A stretch of DNA of 59,966 nt, taken from NCBI GenBank assembly GCA_930990665.1, contig CAKNQN010000009.1:1-59966 (forward strand), in the 5' to 3' direction. How positions within the stretch are numbered: the first letter of the stretch is position 1; each line of letters starts with the position of its first letter. Positions 34,940 to 44,643 of this stretch are shown piece by piece. The notes beneath the pieces are model-generated. The model was not told the DNA's origin. It saw only the letters and a program-made list of their open reading frames with translations, and did not search any database. Source of the DNA: an uncultured Clostridia bacterium. GTDB lineage: Bacteria > Bacillota > Clostridia > Christensenellales > Borkfalkiaceae. Position numbers and translations under genes: made by a program.

Positions 34940-36115
34940 TCAGGAGATCTGCAAGATGAACACTTTCAGGTAGCTCGTCTCTTCGGCGGCCAGGAGCGCG
35001 GGGTGATCGGGCGCCTGCACGCGCACTTCGAGCACCTTTGCCCGCCGCCCGGCAAGGCGCGCGCTCTCGGCGAGCATCTTTTCAAAGAGTGTGGGGGTCA
35101 TGTAGTGGGAACAGGAACAGCTCACCAGAAATCCGCCTGGCCGCACCAGCTTCATCGCCGAAAAATTGATGTCGCGGTAGCCGCGGTAGGCGTCTTTTAC
35201 CTCCGCCGCGCTCTTGCAGAAGGCGGGCGGGTCGAGCACGATCGTATCAAAACTTCTGTTCTCGGCGCGGAAGGCGCGCAGAACTTCAAAGACGTCTCCT
35301 TGCAGCGTCGCAATGTTTGTGAACCCGTTCAGCCGCGCGTTCTCTTCCACGTTCTGCAGCGCAAACTCGGATACGTCCACCGCCGTCACGCTCTTTGCCG
35401 CCGTCGCCGCGTTCAGCGAAAACCCGCCGCTGTTACAGAAACAGTCCAGAACTTCCGCCCCGCGGCAGTACCTCCGCACCGCCAGCCTGTTTTCTTTCTG
35501 GTCGAGAAAATACCCCGTTTTCTGCCCGTTCTTCACGTCGACACACATGGAAAGCCCGTTCTCGCGCACGACGATCTTTTCGGGCACTTCCCCGTACAGA
35601 AGGGTGTTTTCGAGGGGCAGGCCCTCCTTCTGCCGCACGGCCACGTCGCCCCGCAGATAGATGCCTTTGGGCGAAAACAGCTCGCACAGCGCCTGCACCG
35701 CCCATTCTTTGCGCTTGTCCACGCCGAGAGAAAGGCATTGCAGCACAAAATAATCCGCGTAGCGGTCGATGATGAGCGCGGGCATGTCGTCCGCCTCGGC
35801 AAACAGCAGGCGGTAACAGTTGTGCTCTTTGGGCGAAAACAGCTTTTCGCGGAGGGCATGGGCGGCGGCGATGCGCTCTTTCCAGAGCTGCGGCCCGTCT
35901 TCCTCCTGTCCGCGCACAAAGATGCGCACGAGGATCTTGGAAAGATGGTTGATGTATCCCTTTCCGATGAACCGCCCGTCCGCGCCGTACACTTCGGCCA
36001 GCGAACCGTTCGCGTCTTTGCCCTCGATTTTGGCCGCCTCGTTCGCGTATACCCAGCTGTGCCCGCCCAGAATGCGCTTCTCTTCGCCCTTTTTCAGAAT
36101 CACTTTGTACGGCAT
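34940..36115 (-). CDS. rlmI: class I rRNA methyltransferase RlmI-like (PUA + MTase)
   Basis: 391 residues. N-terminal PUA domain (YKVILKKGEEKRILGGHSWVYANEAAKIEG), central RlmI-type segment (QKTGYFLDQKENR) and SAM-binding Rossmann fold: VLDCFCNSGGFSLNAA, TAVDVSEFALQNVEENA, FDTIVLDPPAFCKS and a final FLVSCSCSHYM. Family members methylate C1962 of 23S rRNA. The ATG at 36115 follows GGTGGAG; a longer frame upstream lacks support. It stands alone and divergent from dxs. Confidence 0.93.
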   Translation of the reverse strand: MPYKVILKKGEEKRILGGHSWVYANEAAKIEGKDANGSLAEVYGADGRFIGKGYINHLSKILVRIFVRGQEEDGPQLWKERIAAAHALREKLFSPKEHNCYRLLFAEADDMPALIIDRYADYFVLQCLSLGVDKRKEWAVQALCELFSPKGIYLRGDVAVRQKEGLPLENTLLYGEVPEKIVVRENGLSMCVDVKNGQKTGYFLDQKENRLAVRRYCRGAEVLDCFCNSGGFSLNAATAAKSVTAVDVSEFALQNVEENARLNGFTNIATLQGDVFEVLRAFRAENRSFDTIVLDPPAFCKSAAEVKDAYRGYRDINFSAMKLVRPGGFLVSCSCSHYMTPTLFEKMLAESARLAGRRAKVLEVRVQAPDHPALLAAEETSYLKVFILQIS

Positions 36116-36281
36116 GCTCTCCACCCCGCAGAAAATTTCCGCCGCGGCAGGCGCGGCGATCACGTTTATTATAACAGAACGCGCGCAAAAACGCAACTGC
36201 CCCGCCCGCGCGAAGTCTGAAAAGCCGCCGAAGGGGCGGGAAGTTTGCCTGCGCGAAGTTTTAGCGGAGTTTGCAAACGTC

Positions 36282-36310
36282 TTGACAAAAGGGGGCAAAA
36301 AGGCTAAAAT
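36282..36310 (+). promoter_or_regulatory. promoter of dxs
   Basis: TTGACA (36282-36287), 17-base spacer, TAAAAT (36305-36310), 65 bases before the start codon. Confidence 0.75.
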
Positions 36311-36374
36311 AAAGTGGTACGGCGCTGTTCTTATCCGCGGGCGGCGGTCGTATGATAGAAGAGGAGGCGCGGCG

Positions 36375-38168
36375 ATGCTGGCAGAAGAGATCAAAAATTA
36401 CAACGTGCATCAGCTGCGCGAACTTGCGGGCTCTCTGCGCGCGGAGATGGTGGAGGCCGTCCGTGAAAACGGCGGGCATCTTTCTTCCAACCTCGGTGCG
36501 GTGGAGCTCATTCTCGCGCTCTACAAGGCATTCGACTTCCCGCGCGACAAATTGCTGTTCGACGTGGGGCACCAGGCGTACGCGCACAAGCTTTTGACGG
36601 GGCGCAGCCTGCATGATCTGCGCAAGCCGGGGGGTGTGAGCGGGTTTCCCGACCCTTCCGAGAGCGAATACGACGCATTTATCGCCGGCCACAGCGGCAA
36701 CTCCATCGCCGCGGGGCTGGGCTATTGTGCCGCGCGCGACATCCGCGGCGAAACATATAAGGTGGTATGCTGCATCGGCGATGCGTCGCTGGCCAACGGA
36801 ACGGCGCTGGAGGCGATCTTCGGCTCGGAAAGCAAGCCGAAAAATTTCGTCGTTGTGCTCAACGACAACGGCATGGCCATCGACAAGAACGATTCGGCGC
36901 TGTACCGTTCCCTATCCAAGGCCACGGCGCGCCGCCGCTACCGCAAATTCAACGCCTTTCTCGACCGGCGTTTCCGCACCACGAGCCCCTTCGGCCGCAG
37001 GCTGCGCCGCTTCAAGTACATGGTCAAGGGCTGGCTGAACAAAAATTACTTTTTCGAGCGCTGCGGGTTCAAGTACGTCGGCCCCGTCGACGGGCACGAC
37101 CTTTCCGAACTCGTCGGCGTGCTCACGGAAATATCCAAAATCGACGAGCCGGTTTTGCTGCATGCGGTCACCGTCAAGGGCAAGGGGCTTGCCGAAGCGG
37201 AAGGGGATCCCACCCGCTATCACGGCGTCGGGAAAAATTTTGCCCCTTCCGACCATTCCTTTTCCACGGCGCTAAGTAGGCTCCTGTGTGCGCGCGCGGC
37301 GGAAGACGGGTCGCTCGTCGCCCTCACCGCGGCGATGGCCGACGGGGTGGGGCTTGCGGAATTTTCCGAAAAATTCCCGACGCGCTTTTTCGATGCGGGC
37401 ATCTGCGAGGGCGCGGCGGTGACGATGGCGGCGGGCATGGCGATGGGCGGCCTGAAACCCGTCGTGTGCGTGTATTCCACCTTTTTGCAGCGCGCCTACG
37501 ACCAGATCGTGCACGACGTGTGTCTGCAGAATCTGCCCGTCGTGTTCTGCATCGACCGCGCGGGACTGGTGGGTGCGGACGGCAAGACGCACCAGGGCCT
37601 TCTCGACTTGTCTGCCCTGCGGTCGGTGCCCAATCTCCGCATCTTTGCGCCCAAGGACTGCGCGGAGCTTGCGGATATCTTTGATTATGTCCGCGAGACG
37701 GGCGGGCCTGCCGCCATCCGTTATCCCAACGGCTATTGTCCCAACCTCGGCGTGCGGCAGAAAATTTCCGACTATTACCTTTGGGAGACGATGTCGGAAG
37801 GGGACGGGTTGGTCGTTCTCGCCTGCGGCGCGCGCGCCGTGGCGCGCGCGCTCGAAGCCAAGCGCATTTCGGGCTTGAAAAATGCGCAGATCGTCAACTG
37901 CCGCAGCGTCTACCCGCTCGATTGCCGCCTTCTGGATTATTTTTCCCGCCGAAAGATCCTCACCTTCGAAGAGGGATACGAAAGCGGCGGGTTCGGTGCG
38001 GCGGTCGCCGAATACTTTGCGGAAAACGGCAAAGCGGTGCGCATCCGCATCGTCGGCGCGCCGCGCATCTTCGTGCCGCACGCGAGCGCGCAGCAGCAGG
38101 CGCAGCTCTGCGGCCTGACCGCCCAGGACCTCGCCCGCAAAATGCAGCAATTCGACGCCCAGGAGTAA
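36375..38168 (+). CDS. dxs: 1-deoxy-D-xylulose-5-phosphate synthase
   Basis: 597 residues, thiamine-diphosphate enzyme joining pyruvate and glyceraldehyde-3-phosphate, the first step of the MEP isoprenoid route. Visible are HLSSNLGAVELILALYKAFD, LLFDVGHQAYAHKLLTGR, the ThDP region IGDASLANGTALEAI with LNDNGMAID, KGKGLAEAEGDPTRYHGV, and DRAGLVGADGKTHQGLLDLS. The ThDP segment differs from the usual GDGALTGGMAxEALNN and NDNEMSIS, so it is a divergent member. GAGGAGG lies nine bases before the ATG. The next gene starts four bases after its stop. Confidence 0.92.
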   Translation: MLAEEIKNYNVHQLRELAGSLRAEMVEAVRENGGHLSSNLGAVELILALYKAFDFPRDKLLFDVGHQAYAHKLLTGRSLHDLRKPGGVSGFPDPSESEYDAFIAGHSGNSIAAGLGYCAARDIRGETYKVVCCIGDASLANGTALEAIFGSESKPKNFVVVLNDNGMAIDKNDSALYRSLSKATARRRYRKFNAFLDRRFRTTSPFGRRLRRFKYMVKGWLNKNYFFERCGFKYVGPVDGHDLSELVGVLTEISKIDEPVLLHAVTVKGKGLAEAEGDPTRYHGVGKNFAPSDHSFSTALSRLLCARAAEDGSLVALTAAMADGVGLAEFSEKFPTRFFDAGICEGAAVTMAAGMAMGGLKPVVCVYSTFLQRAYDQIVHDVCLQNLPVVFCIDRAGLVGADGKTHQGLLDLSALRSVPNLRIFAPKDCAELADIFDYVRETGGPAAIRYPNGYCPNLGVRQKISDYYLWETMSEGDGLVVLACGARAVARALEAKRISGLKNAQIVNCRSVYPLDCRLLDYFSRRKILTFEEGYESGGFGAAVAEYFAENGKAVRIRIVGAPRIFVPHASAQQQAQLCGLTAQDLARKMQQFDAQE

Positions 38169-38171
38169 ATT

Positions 38172-39329
38172 ATGGAAGAAAAAAAAGTTCCCCCCTCCGG
38201 TGCGCCGGAAAGGGCGCCCGATGGGGCGGACGGGAAAAATTTGCCGATCGCAGAGCCCGCCTCGACGCCTGTGCAAGGGGCGGACAACGCGCCGAATGGT
38301 GCGAAAAATGCACCGACGTGTGCGCAGAATGGGGACAACGCACAGAAAGGGGAAGAAAAGCCGCAGGCGGCCGCAGACAGTGCGGTTGTTCTGGCGGCGG
38401 ACGAGCCCGATCTGCATTATAAAAACAAGCGCGAGGCGGCCAAGGGCGGCCTGCTCGGATTTTTCATCGGGCTGGCGGTCATCGTGCCGGGCGTCAGCGG
38501 GTCGGCGGTGGCGATCATTTTCCGCCTGTACGACAAGCTGCTGTACGCGCTGGGCAACATTCTCAAAAAGTTCGGCAAGTGCGTGCGCTTTCTTCTGCCC
38601 ATCGCGGCGGGGGTGGCCGTCGGGTTCGTGCTCGGCTTTTTCGCTGTGCAGAAGCTCATCGATCTCGTGCCGTTCATCGTCATCGGGCTGTTTGCGGGCC
38701 TGATGCTGGGCGCCTTTCCGGCGGTTTCCGCCGAGATCGCCGGGCAAAAGAGAACGCCGCCGCGCCTTCTTCTCTTTCTGGCGGGACTGGCTGTCCCCAT
38801 CGCTTTCGGCGTCCTTTCTACCCTGTGTGTGCCGGGCGGCAGGGGATTGGAAAATCTGCAATTCTATCATTATATCATCTTTTTCGTGCTGGGAGCGGCG
38901 GTCGCCGTCACGCAGATCGTGCCCGGCCTGAGCGCCTCGGCGCTTCTGATGATGGCCGGCTATTTCTCCGCGCTGATGGATTCGGTGCACCTCTCTTACT
39001 GGCAGCAAAACCCCGCGGTGTTTGCGGTGTATGCCTGCCTCATCGTCGGCTTCGCCGTGGGGCTTGTCGGCTTTTCCAGGCTCCTTTCCGCCCTCCTTTC
39101 CGGGCGCAGAAGGGTCCCCGCCTTCTTTGTCATCTGCGGCCTCTCCCTGGGTTCGGTCGTCACGATGTTCTTCAATCCCGACGTCTTCGCCGTTTATCAG
39201 AGCTGGGCTTCGGGCGGCGTCGAAACGCTCGATCTGGTCCTCGGCATCCTCCTCTTCTTCGTCGGCGCGGCGTGCTCCTACTATTTCGTGCGCAAGGAGA
39301 GAAACAAAGTGAAAGCTCTGCAAAAATGA
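38172..39329 (+). CDS. DUF368 (PopT-type) undecaprenyl-phosphate translocase candidate
   Basis: 385 residues. A soluble low-complexity head of about 85 residues (repeats of NAPNGAKNAP, QNGDNAQKGEEKPQ) is followed by the DUF368 membrane domain with about nine helices; AVIVPGVSGSAVAIIFRLYD and QIVPGLSASALLMMAGYF are the paired PG-S/S motifs of the family. DUF368 proteins (PopT) recycle undecaprenyl phosphate across the membrane for wall synthesis. It is coupled to dxs by four bases, so carrier-lipid precursor supply and recycling share one transcript. The head extension is unusual. Confidence 0.85.
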   Translation: MEEKKVPPSGAPERAPDGADGKNLPIAEPASTPVQGADNAPNGAKNAPTCAQNGDNAQKGEEKPQAAADSAVVLAADEPDLHYKNKREAAKGGLLGFFIGLAVIVPGVSGSAVAIIFRLYDKLLYALGNILKKFGKCVRFLLPIAAGVAVGFVLGFFAVQKLIDLVPFIVIGLFAGLMLGAFPAVSAEIAGQKRTPPRLLLFLAGLAVPIAFGVLSTLCVPGGRGLENLQFYHYIIFFVLGAAVAVTQIVPGLSASALLMMAGYFSALMDSVHLSYWQQNPAVFAVYACLIVGFAVGLVGFSRLLSALLSGRRRVPAFFVICGLSLGSVVTMFFNPDVFAVYQSWASGGVETLDLVLGILLFFVGAACSYYFVRKERNKVKALQK

Positions 39330-39861
39330 CACATCCGCACCGTCTGTAAACAAATTGTGCGGTCGGAAATGTCATGATATTTATATAAGAGGAAATGATT
39401 TTTATATATAAATATTTATAAAGAAAAGAATTTCATAGAAAGTCATAAAAGCGGAAGCGTCCCTGTGCGGGGCGCTTTTCTTTTTTGTCCGCGATCGGCT
39501 TTGCTATGCGGCTCGGGTTTTCGGGGAATTTTGTCCGTCGCGGGTGTTTTTTTCGCACCTTTGAGAAATTTTGTTCGGCGCAGGAGGGCATACTTGGAGA
39601 GGGTGATTTTGCGCAGATGTTTGCCCGCGGGGGCGCCGCGGTTGTGCCTGTCGCCGTTCGGTTTTCCTGCCGCGATCGGTTTTGCGCGCGGCTCGGTTTG
39701 CCTGCGGCCGCGCGGGAATGTTCGCCGCAATCGAGCTTGCCGCGAATCATTTTGCCAGCCGCGGCCCGGTCTGCCTGCGCGGATGCTTTTCCGCACTTTC
39801 GCGTCAAAGGGGGAAAAAACGGGCAAAAAGCCAAAAAAGAAAGGGAAAACGGGCGATTTTA
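39330..39861. other. intergenic, no gene supported
   Basis: About 530 bases: an AT-rich 39375-39430, a terminator at 39455-39487 and a GC-rich stretch with open frames on both strands but no ribosome sites. I see no conserved product. Confidence 0.5.
39455..39487 (+). terminator. terminator of dxs-DUF368
   Basis: AAGCGTCCC, loop TGTGC, GGGGCGCTT then TTCTTTTTT. It lies 126 bases past the stop, after an AT-rich spacer. Confidence 0.8.
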
Positions 39862-39900
39862 TTACAAAAGAGTGACAAAAGGAGGAAAATTTTTTTACAA
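39862..39900 (+). promoter_or_regulatory. PhoP-box-like repeats upstream of pstS
   Basis: TTACAA (39862), TGACAA (39873) and TTACAA (39895) lie in phase at 11 and 22 bases, the period of PhoP direct repeats (TT-A/T/C-ACA) in Bacillus. A TATAAT follows at about 39909-39914. Confidence 0.65.
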
Positions 39901-39946
39901 GGGGGAGATATAATGAAGGTACAAATTTGAAAGGAGAAAAGTAAAA

Positions 39947-40852
39947 ATGAAAAAAATCCTTCTGGCAGTGATGTCGCTGGTGTTGGCGTGCGGCATCGGG
40001 TTTGCGGCAGTGGGCTGCAACAGCGAAAACGAAAAGGGCGGCTCGGATGCATCCGGAGCGATCATCGTCGTCAGCCGCGAAGACGGTTCGGGCACGCGCA
40101 GCGCGTTCATCGAGCTGACGGGCATCGAGACGGACGAAGAGGGTGACCGCACGATCGAATCGGCGATGTTCACCAACAGCACGAACATGGTTCTCACGAC
40201 GGTGGCGGGCGCGGCGGACGCGATCGGCTACGTTTCGATGGGTTCGCTCAACAGCAGCGTCAAGGCGCTGAAAGTGGACGGCGTGGAAGCGACGACGGAA
40301 AATGTCCTGGCGGGCACCTATAAACTTTCCAGGCCCTTCAACATCGCCTATGCCAAGAACGCGGCGGCAGATCCCATTCGCGACGATTTCATCAAATTCA
40401 TCTACAGCGACGAAGGGCAGCAGATCGTGACGGATCAGAAATACATCGCGCTCCCCGAAGGCGATGCGCAGCGCACGGGTGCATACACGGCTCCCGCAGG
40501 CCTGTCCGGAACGATCACGGTGGGCGGATCTTCTTCCGTATCCCCGCTGATGGAAAAGCTCATCGAGGCATATGAAGCGAAAAACAGCGGCGTGACCATC
40601 GACCTGCAGACTTCCGATTCGACGGCGGGCATGACCAATGCGGCGAACGGTTCTTACGACATCGGCATGGCTTCGCGTGCGCTGAAAGAGAGCGAATCGA
40701 CCTCCCTCAACGGCATGGCGATCGCGCAGGATGGCATCGCGGTCATCGTGAACAAGAACAATTCCCTTTCCGAGATCACGATGACGATGATCTGCAACAT
40801 CTACATCGGTCAGGTGACGACCTGGGAGCAGGTGCGCGGCGACGCCGAATAA
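39947..40852 (+). CDS. pstS: phosphate-binding lipoprotein PstS, permuted
   Basis: 301 residues. Signal peptide with lipobox AVGC (Cys24). The usual order of a phosphate-binding protein is reversed: the half with VVSREDGSGTRSAF (about 42-54) comes first, and the half that normally starts the protein, GTITVGGSSSVSP (188-200) through DGIAVIVNKNN and IYIGQVTTWEQV, ends it. All ligand loops are present, so the fold can be complete as a circular permutation. I recall similar order in other Clostridia. It binds phosphate outside the cell and feeds PstCAB. AAAGGAG lies before the ATG. Confidence 0.88.
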   Translation: MKKILLAVMSLVLACGIGFAAVGCNSENEKGGSDASGAIIVVSREDGSGTRSAFIELTGIETDEEGDRTIESAMFTNSTNMVLTTVAGAADAIGYVSMGSLNSSVKALKVDGVEATTENVLAGTYKLSRPFNIAYAKNAAADPIRDDFIKFIYSDEGQQIVTDQKYIALPEGDAQRTGAYTAPAGLSGTITVGGSSSVSPLMEKLIEAYEAKNSGVTIDLQTSDSTAGMTNAANGSYDIGMASRALKESESTSLNGMAIAQDGIAVIVNKNNSLSEITMTMICNIYIGQVTTWEQVRGDAE

Positions 40853-41001
40853 AGTCGCAGTCAAAAAACAGGGTAAAGGCGGGGCTGCAAAGACCCGCTT
40901 TCGCCGTGTTCGGAAGAAAAAGCTCTGACAGGTAAATCGTTGTCGGAAGAACGGGCGGCGGGCCGGCAGACGCGCGGCCGATTGCAAGAGGAGAAAAAGT
41001 T

Positions 41002-41913
41002 ATGACGGAAGAAGTGATGCAGGAAGAACGGGCGGTGCGCCGGCAGGCGCGGGTGGATCCGAAAGAGCTGATCATGAAGATCGTTTTCATCGTGGCGGCG
41101 ATCGTTTTCATCGTGGCGGTCGTAACCATCTGCGTGTTCATCTTTGCGCAGGCGGTGCCCGCGCTGAAAGAGATCGGCCTGTTCAAATTCCTGTTTACGA
41201 CGACGTGGAAGCCGGACACAAGCGGCGCGGGCGGCGGGGAATACGGCATTGCCACGATGATCGTGGGCAGCTGTTACATCACGGCGGGCGCGCTGATCGT
41301 GGGGGTGCCCATCGGATTTCTGACGGCGGTGTTCATGGCGCGCTACTGCCCCAAGCCCCTCTATAAAGTCATGAAGCCGATGACCAACATTCTGGCGGGC
41401 ATTCCCTCCATCGTGTACGGCTATTTCGGCGTGCAGGTCATCGTTCCCTTTGTTCGCGAAAATTTCGGCGGGTACGGATTTTCCATCCTCACCGCGTCGA
41501 TTGTACTCGGAATCATGATCCTGCCCACCATCATCAGCGTTTCGGAAAACGCCATCCGCGCGGTGCCCAAGAGCTACTTTGAAGGCGCCGTCGCGCTCGG
41601 CGCCACCAAGGAGCGCGCCATTCTCCTCACCGAAGTCCCCGCGGCCAAGTCGGGCATCGTGACGTCCGTCATTCTGGGGCTCGGCCGCGTGATCGGCGAA
41701 ACGATGGCGGTGGTCATGCTCTGCGGCAACCAGACCGTCCTGCCCGATTCCGTGCTCGACGGCGTCCGCACGATGACGGCGAACATCGTTCTCGAACTCG
41801 GCTACGCGACGGACCTTCACCGCGGCGCGCTCATCGCCACGGCGGCGGTGCTGTTTGTGTTCATCCTGGTCATCACGCTGCTCGTGTCGCTCATCCGCAA
41901 AAAGGCAAAATAA
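41002..41913 (+). CDS. pstC: phosphate ABC transporter permease PstC
   Basis: 303 residues with six helices and the ABC permease EAA loop ALGATKERAILLTEVPAAKSGI (about 190-212). The N-terminal 22 residues are a charged cytosolic lead. AGGAG lies before the ATG. A 150-base gap separates it from pstS, with no terminator that I can see; it is the second gene of the pst operon. Confidence 0.93.
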   Translation: MTEEVMQEERAVRRQARVDPKELIMKIVFIVAAIVFIVAVVTICVFIFAQAVPALKEIGLFKFLFTTTWKPDTSGAGGGEYGIATMIVGSCYITAGALIVGVPIGFLTAVFMARYCPKPLYKVMKPMTNILAGIPSIVYGYFGVQVIVPFVRENFGGYGFSILTASIVLGIMILPTIISVSENAIRAVPKSYFEGAVALGATKERAILLTEVPAAKSGIVTSVILGLGRVIGETMAVVMLCGNQTVLPDSVLDGVRTMTANIVLELGYATDLHRGALIATAAVLFVFILVITLLVSLIRKKAK

Positions 41914-41924
41914 GGAGGTCAGGT

Positions 41925-42863
41925 ATGGAAAACGCAAAGGCACTTCCCCTCGGAAAGGAACCGGAAAAAGAGCCGGAAATCGACGTATCCAAGATCGTCG
42001 CCATCAACCGGCAGAGCCTTACGGACAAACTCCGGGCATATTGCAAAAAGCCCTTTTCGCTGGTGCTCGTCATCCTCGTGCTCTGCGCCGCCCTCCTCAC
42101 GGCGGCAGCGGTCATCTTCATCGTCGTTTACACAATCATACAGGGGCTCCCCAACCTCAAAGGTTCCCTCTTCGCGTGGGAATACAACTCCGACAACGTG
42201 TCTATGATGCCGGCAATCATCAACACGCTCTTTCTTGCCGTTATGACGCTCGTCATCGCCGTGCCGATCGGAGTCTTTGCCGCGATCTTCATGGTAGAGT
42301 ACGCAAAATCGACCAACGTATTCGTAAAAATCGTGCGCATGGCCGCGGAAACCCTATCGGGAATCCCGTCCATCGTGTTCGGTATATTCGGCATGATCTT
42401 CTTTGTCGAAGTGGTGGGCTGGGGCTTTTCGATGCTGGCGGGCATCTTCACGATGGTGCTGATGGTGCTGCCGCTGATCATGCGCACCACCGAAGAGGCG
42501 CTCCTCGCGGTGCCCGATTCTTTCCGCGAAGGTTCTTATGCGCTCGGCGCGGGCAAACTTCGCACCATCTTCGTCATTCTTCTGCCGGCGGCGCTCTCGG
42601 GCATCATTTCGGGCATCATCCTGGCGCTGGGGCGGGTGGTCGGCGAAACGGCGGCGCTCATCTATACGGCCGGTTCCTCGCGCAAGCTGGCGGCGGGATT
42701 TCTGCAGAGCGGCGAGACCCTATCCATCCATATGTATTTCCTCGCCAACGAGGGCCTGCATGTGGGCGAGGCGTGGGCGACGGCCGTCGTGCTCATCGCG
42801 CTCGTGCTCATCATCAACGGCGCGGCGGAATTCGTAGGAAACAAGTTGAAAAAGGAGTATTGA
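41925..42863 (+). CDS. pstA: phosphate ABC transporter permease PstA
   Basis: 312 residues, six helices after a 40-residue charged lead (PLGKEPEKEPEIDVSKI). The EAA loop is ALGAGKLRTIFVILLPAALSGI, and AETLSGIPSIVFGIFGMIFF is a PstA signature. AAGGAGG lies before the ATG, and the gene follows pstC by 11 bases. Confidence 0.93.
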   Translation: MENAKALPLGKEPEKEPEIDVSKIVAINRQSLTDKLRAYCKKPFSLVLVILVLCAALLTAAAVIFIVVYTIIQGLPNLKGSLFAWEYNSDNVSMMPAIINTLFLAVMTLVIAVPIGVFAAIFMVEYAKSTNVFVKIVRMAAETLSGIPSIVFGIFGMIFFVEVVGWGFSMLAGIFTMVLMVLPLIMRTTEEALLAVPDSFREGSYALGAGKLRTIFVILLPAALSGIISGIILALGRVVGETAALIYTAGSSRKLAAGFLQSGETLSIHMYFLANEGLHVGEAWATAVVLIALVLIINGAAEFVGNKLKKEY

Positions 42864-42866
42864 AAG

Positions 42867-43667
42867 TTGGAGAACGCAAACACGATCAACGGCGCACAGG
42901 CCCTTGCGGCAGAAAAACCGGACAAATTCAACGTGCGGGATCTGCACCTCTATTACGGCAAATTCCACGCGCTCAAGGGCATCACCATGGATATCAAGGA
43001 AAAGGAGATCACAGCCTTCATCGGCCCGTCCGGGTGCGGTAAATCCACCTTTTTGAAGACGCTCAACCGCATGAACGACCTCATTCCCGACTGCAAGATC
43101 ACGGGCGAGGTGCTCATCGACGGGGAAGATCTGTACGGCAAAGTGGATATCAACGTGCTGCGCAGGCGGGTGGGAATGGTCTTTCAGAAGCCCAACCCCT
43201 TCCCGATGAGCGTGTACGACAACATCGCTTACGGCCCGCGGACGCACGGCATCCGCAAAAAGGGCCGTCTGGACGAGATCGTCGAGCGGTCGCTGCGGCA
43301 GGCAGCCATCTGGGATGAACTGAAAGACCGGCTCAAAAAGTCGGCGCTCGGCCTTTCGGGCGGGCAGCAGCAGCGGCTGTGCATCGCGCGGGCGCTGGCG
43401 GTGGAGCCGGAGGTCATCCTCATGGACGAGCCGACGAGCGCGCTCGACCCGATCTCCACATCCAAGATAGAAGATCTGGCGCAGGAACTCAAAGACAAGT
43501 ACACCATCGTCATCGTAACGCACAACATGCAGCAGGCGGCGCGTATTTCCGATAAAACGGCGTTTTTCCTGCTGGGCGATCTCATCGAATACGGCGAAAC
43601 CGATCAGATCTTCGACCGTCCGCAGGACAAGAGAACGGAAGACTACATCACGGGGAGGTTCGGTTGA
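42867..43667 (+). CDS. pstB: phosphate ABC transporter ATPase PstB
   Basis: 266 residues beginning at TTG. Walker [11 protein letters not shown]-loop [14 protein letters not shown], signature [16 protein letters not shown], Walker [14 protein letters not shown] and the H-loop [19 protein letters not shown] lies before the start. It is four bases from pstA. Confidence 0.95.
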   Translation: MENANTINGAQALAAEKPDKFNVRDLHLYYGKFHALKGITMDIKEKEITAFIGPSGCGKSTFLKTLNRMNDLIPDCKITGEVLIDGEDLYGKVDINVLRRRVGMVFQKPNPFPMSVYDNIAYGPRTHGIRKKGRLDEIVERSLRQAAIWDELKDRLKKSALGLSGGQQQRLCIARALAVEPEVILMDEPTSALDPISTSKIEDLAQELKDKYTIVIVTHNMQQAARISDKTAFFLLGDLIEYGETDQIFDRPQDKRTEDYITGRFG

Positions 43668-43668
43668 T

Positions 43669-44331
43669 ATGGTACGCAAAGTATTCGACGAGCAGCTTTC
43701 GGAACTGAAAGCGTTGCTCACTAAAATGGGGGAACTCAACTGCGAGGCGATCGCCGACGCGGTCACCGCGCTGGAAACGCAGGATACCGAGCTTGCGCGG
43801 CGGACCAAGGGGGTTGAGATCCTGGTCGACGAAAAGGAACAGCAGATCGAAAGGCTGTGCCTCAAACTCATCCTCAAACAGCAGCCGGTGGCGAGCGATC
43901 TGCTCTTTATCACCAGCGCGATGAAGATGATCACGGACATGGAACGCATCGCCGACCAGGCGGCGGACATTTCCGAGCTCGTCATCAAGATGAGCCGCCT
44001 GCCGTATGCGGAGGCGGTTTCGGAGATCTCGGAGATGGCCGAGCAGGTACAGAAGATGGTGCGCGACGCGGCGCAGTCCTTCGTCGAGCGTGACGGCGAC
44101 CTCGCGAAAGCGGTCTGCCGCGCGGACGACAGGGTGGATGATCTGTTCGACGTGATCAAGGGCAAGCTCACCGGCATCGTGCACCGCGACGTAGACGCCG
44201 AAGAAAACGGCGAACAGGCGCTGGATATGCTGATGGTCGCAAAGTATCTGGAAAAGATTGGCGACCACGCCTCGAACATCGCCGAATGGGTGCTCTTCAT
44301 GCTCACGGGCGAACATAAAAAGCTCAACTGA
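43669..44331 (+). CDS. phoU: phosphate signalling protein PhoU
   Basis: 220 residues with two PhoU repeats (three-helix bundles): FDEQLSELKALLTKMGELNC and the metal-binding EADRQ-like motif EKEQQIERLCLKLI, then MERIADQAADISELVI and KYLEKIGDHASNIAEWVLF. PhoU links PstSCAB to the sensor kinase. It starts two bases after pstB. Confidence 0.95.
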   Translation: MVRKVFDEQLSELKALLTKMGELNCEAIADAVTALETQDTELARRTKGVEILVDEKEQQIERLCLKLILKQQPVASDLLFITSAMKMITDMERIADQAADISELVIKMSRLPYAEAVSEISEMAEQVQKMVRDAAQSFVERDGDLAKAVCRADDRVDDLFDVIKGKLTGIVHRDVDAEENGEQALDMLMVAKYLEKIGDHASNIAEWVLFMLTGEHKKLN

Positions 44332-44343
44332 TTTTTCTTCGCC

Positions 44344-44376
44344 GCCCCGCGCGCCTTTTGCGCGCGGGGCTTTTTT
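44344..44376 (+). terminator. terminator of the pst operon
   Basis: GCCCCGCGCGC, loop CTTTT, GCGCGCGGGGC then six T. Confidence 0.92.
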
Positions 44377-44643
44377 GTCATTTTTGCGCCCTTCGACTCG
44401 CCGCGTCCGCCGTCACCCCGCGCCCGCTGTAACCCCCGTGCCCGCCGTTGCCTCTGTCACCCCCGTGTTCGCCGTCGCCGCCGCGCCCGCCGAGGTGCTC
44501 TGCCTCAAGCGCTTCGCTCTTTTCACCGCTCCGCGCGCGCCTTCTGCCGCGCGGAGCACCTTCCCCGTGGGGCAAAAGCTTTTTGTATTTTTGCCAACGC
44601 GGGGCCGTCGGGCGCCTCCGAAAAGGCAGCGATTCCTTTTTTA
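44377..44643. other. GC-rich intergenic stretch
   Basis: Low-complexity repeats of the CCCCCGTG-CCCGCCGTTGC kind at about 44395-44500. No gene is supported. Confidence 0.5.

Noticed and set aside
37272-39353. 693-codon minus-strand frame
   Set aside because: It lies opposite dxs and the DUF368 gene, has no known motif, and its composition is the mirror of the real genes.
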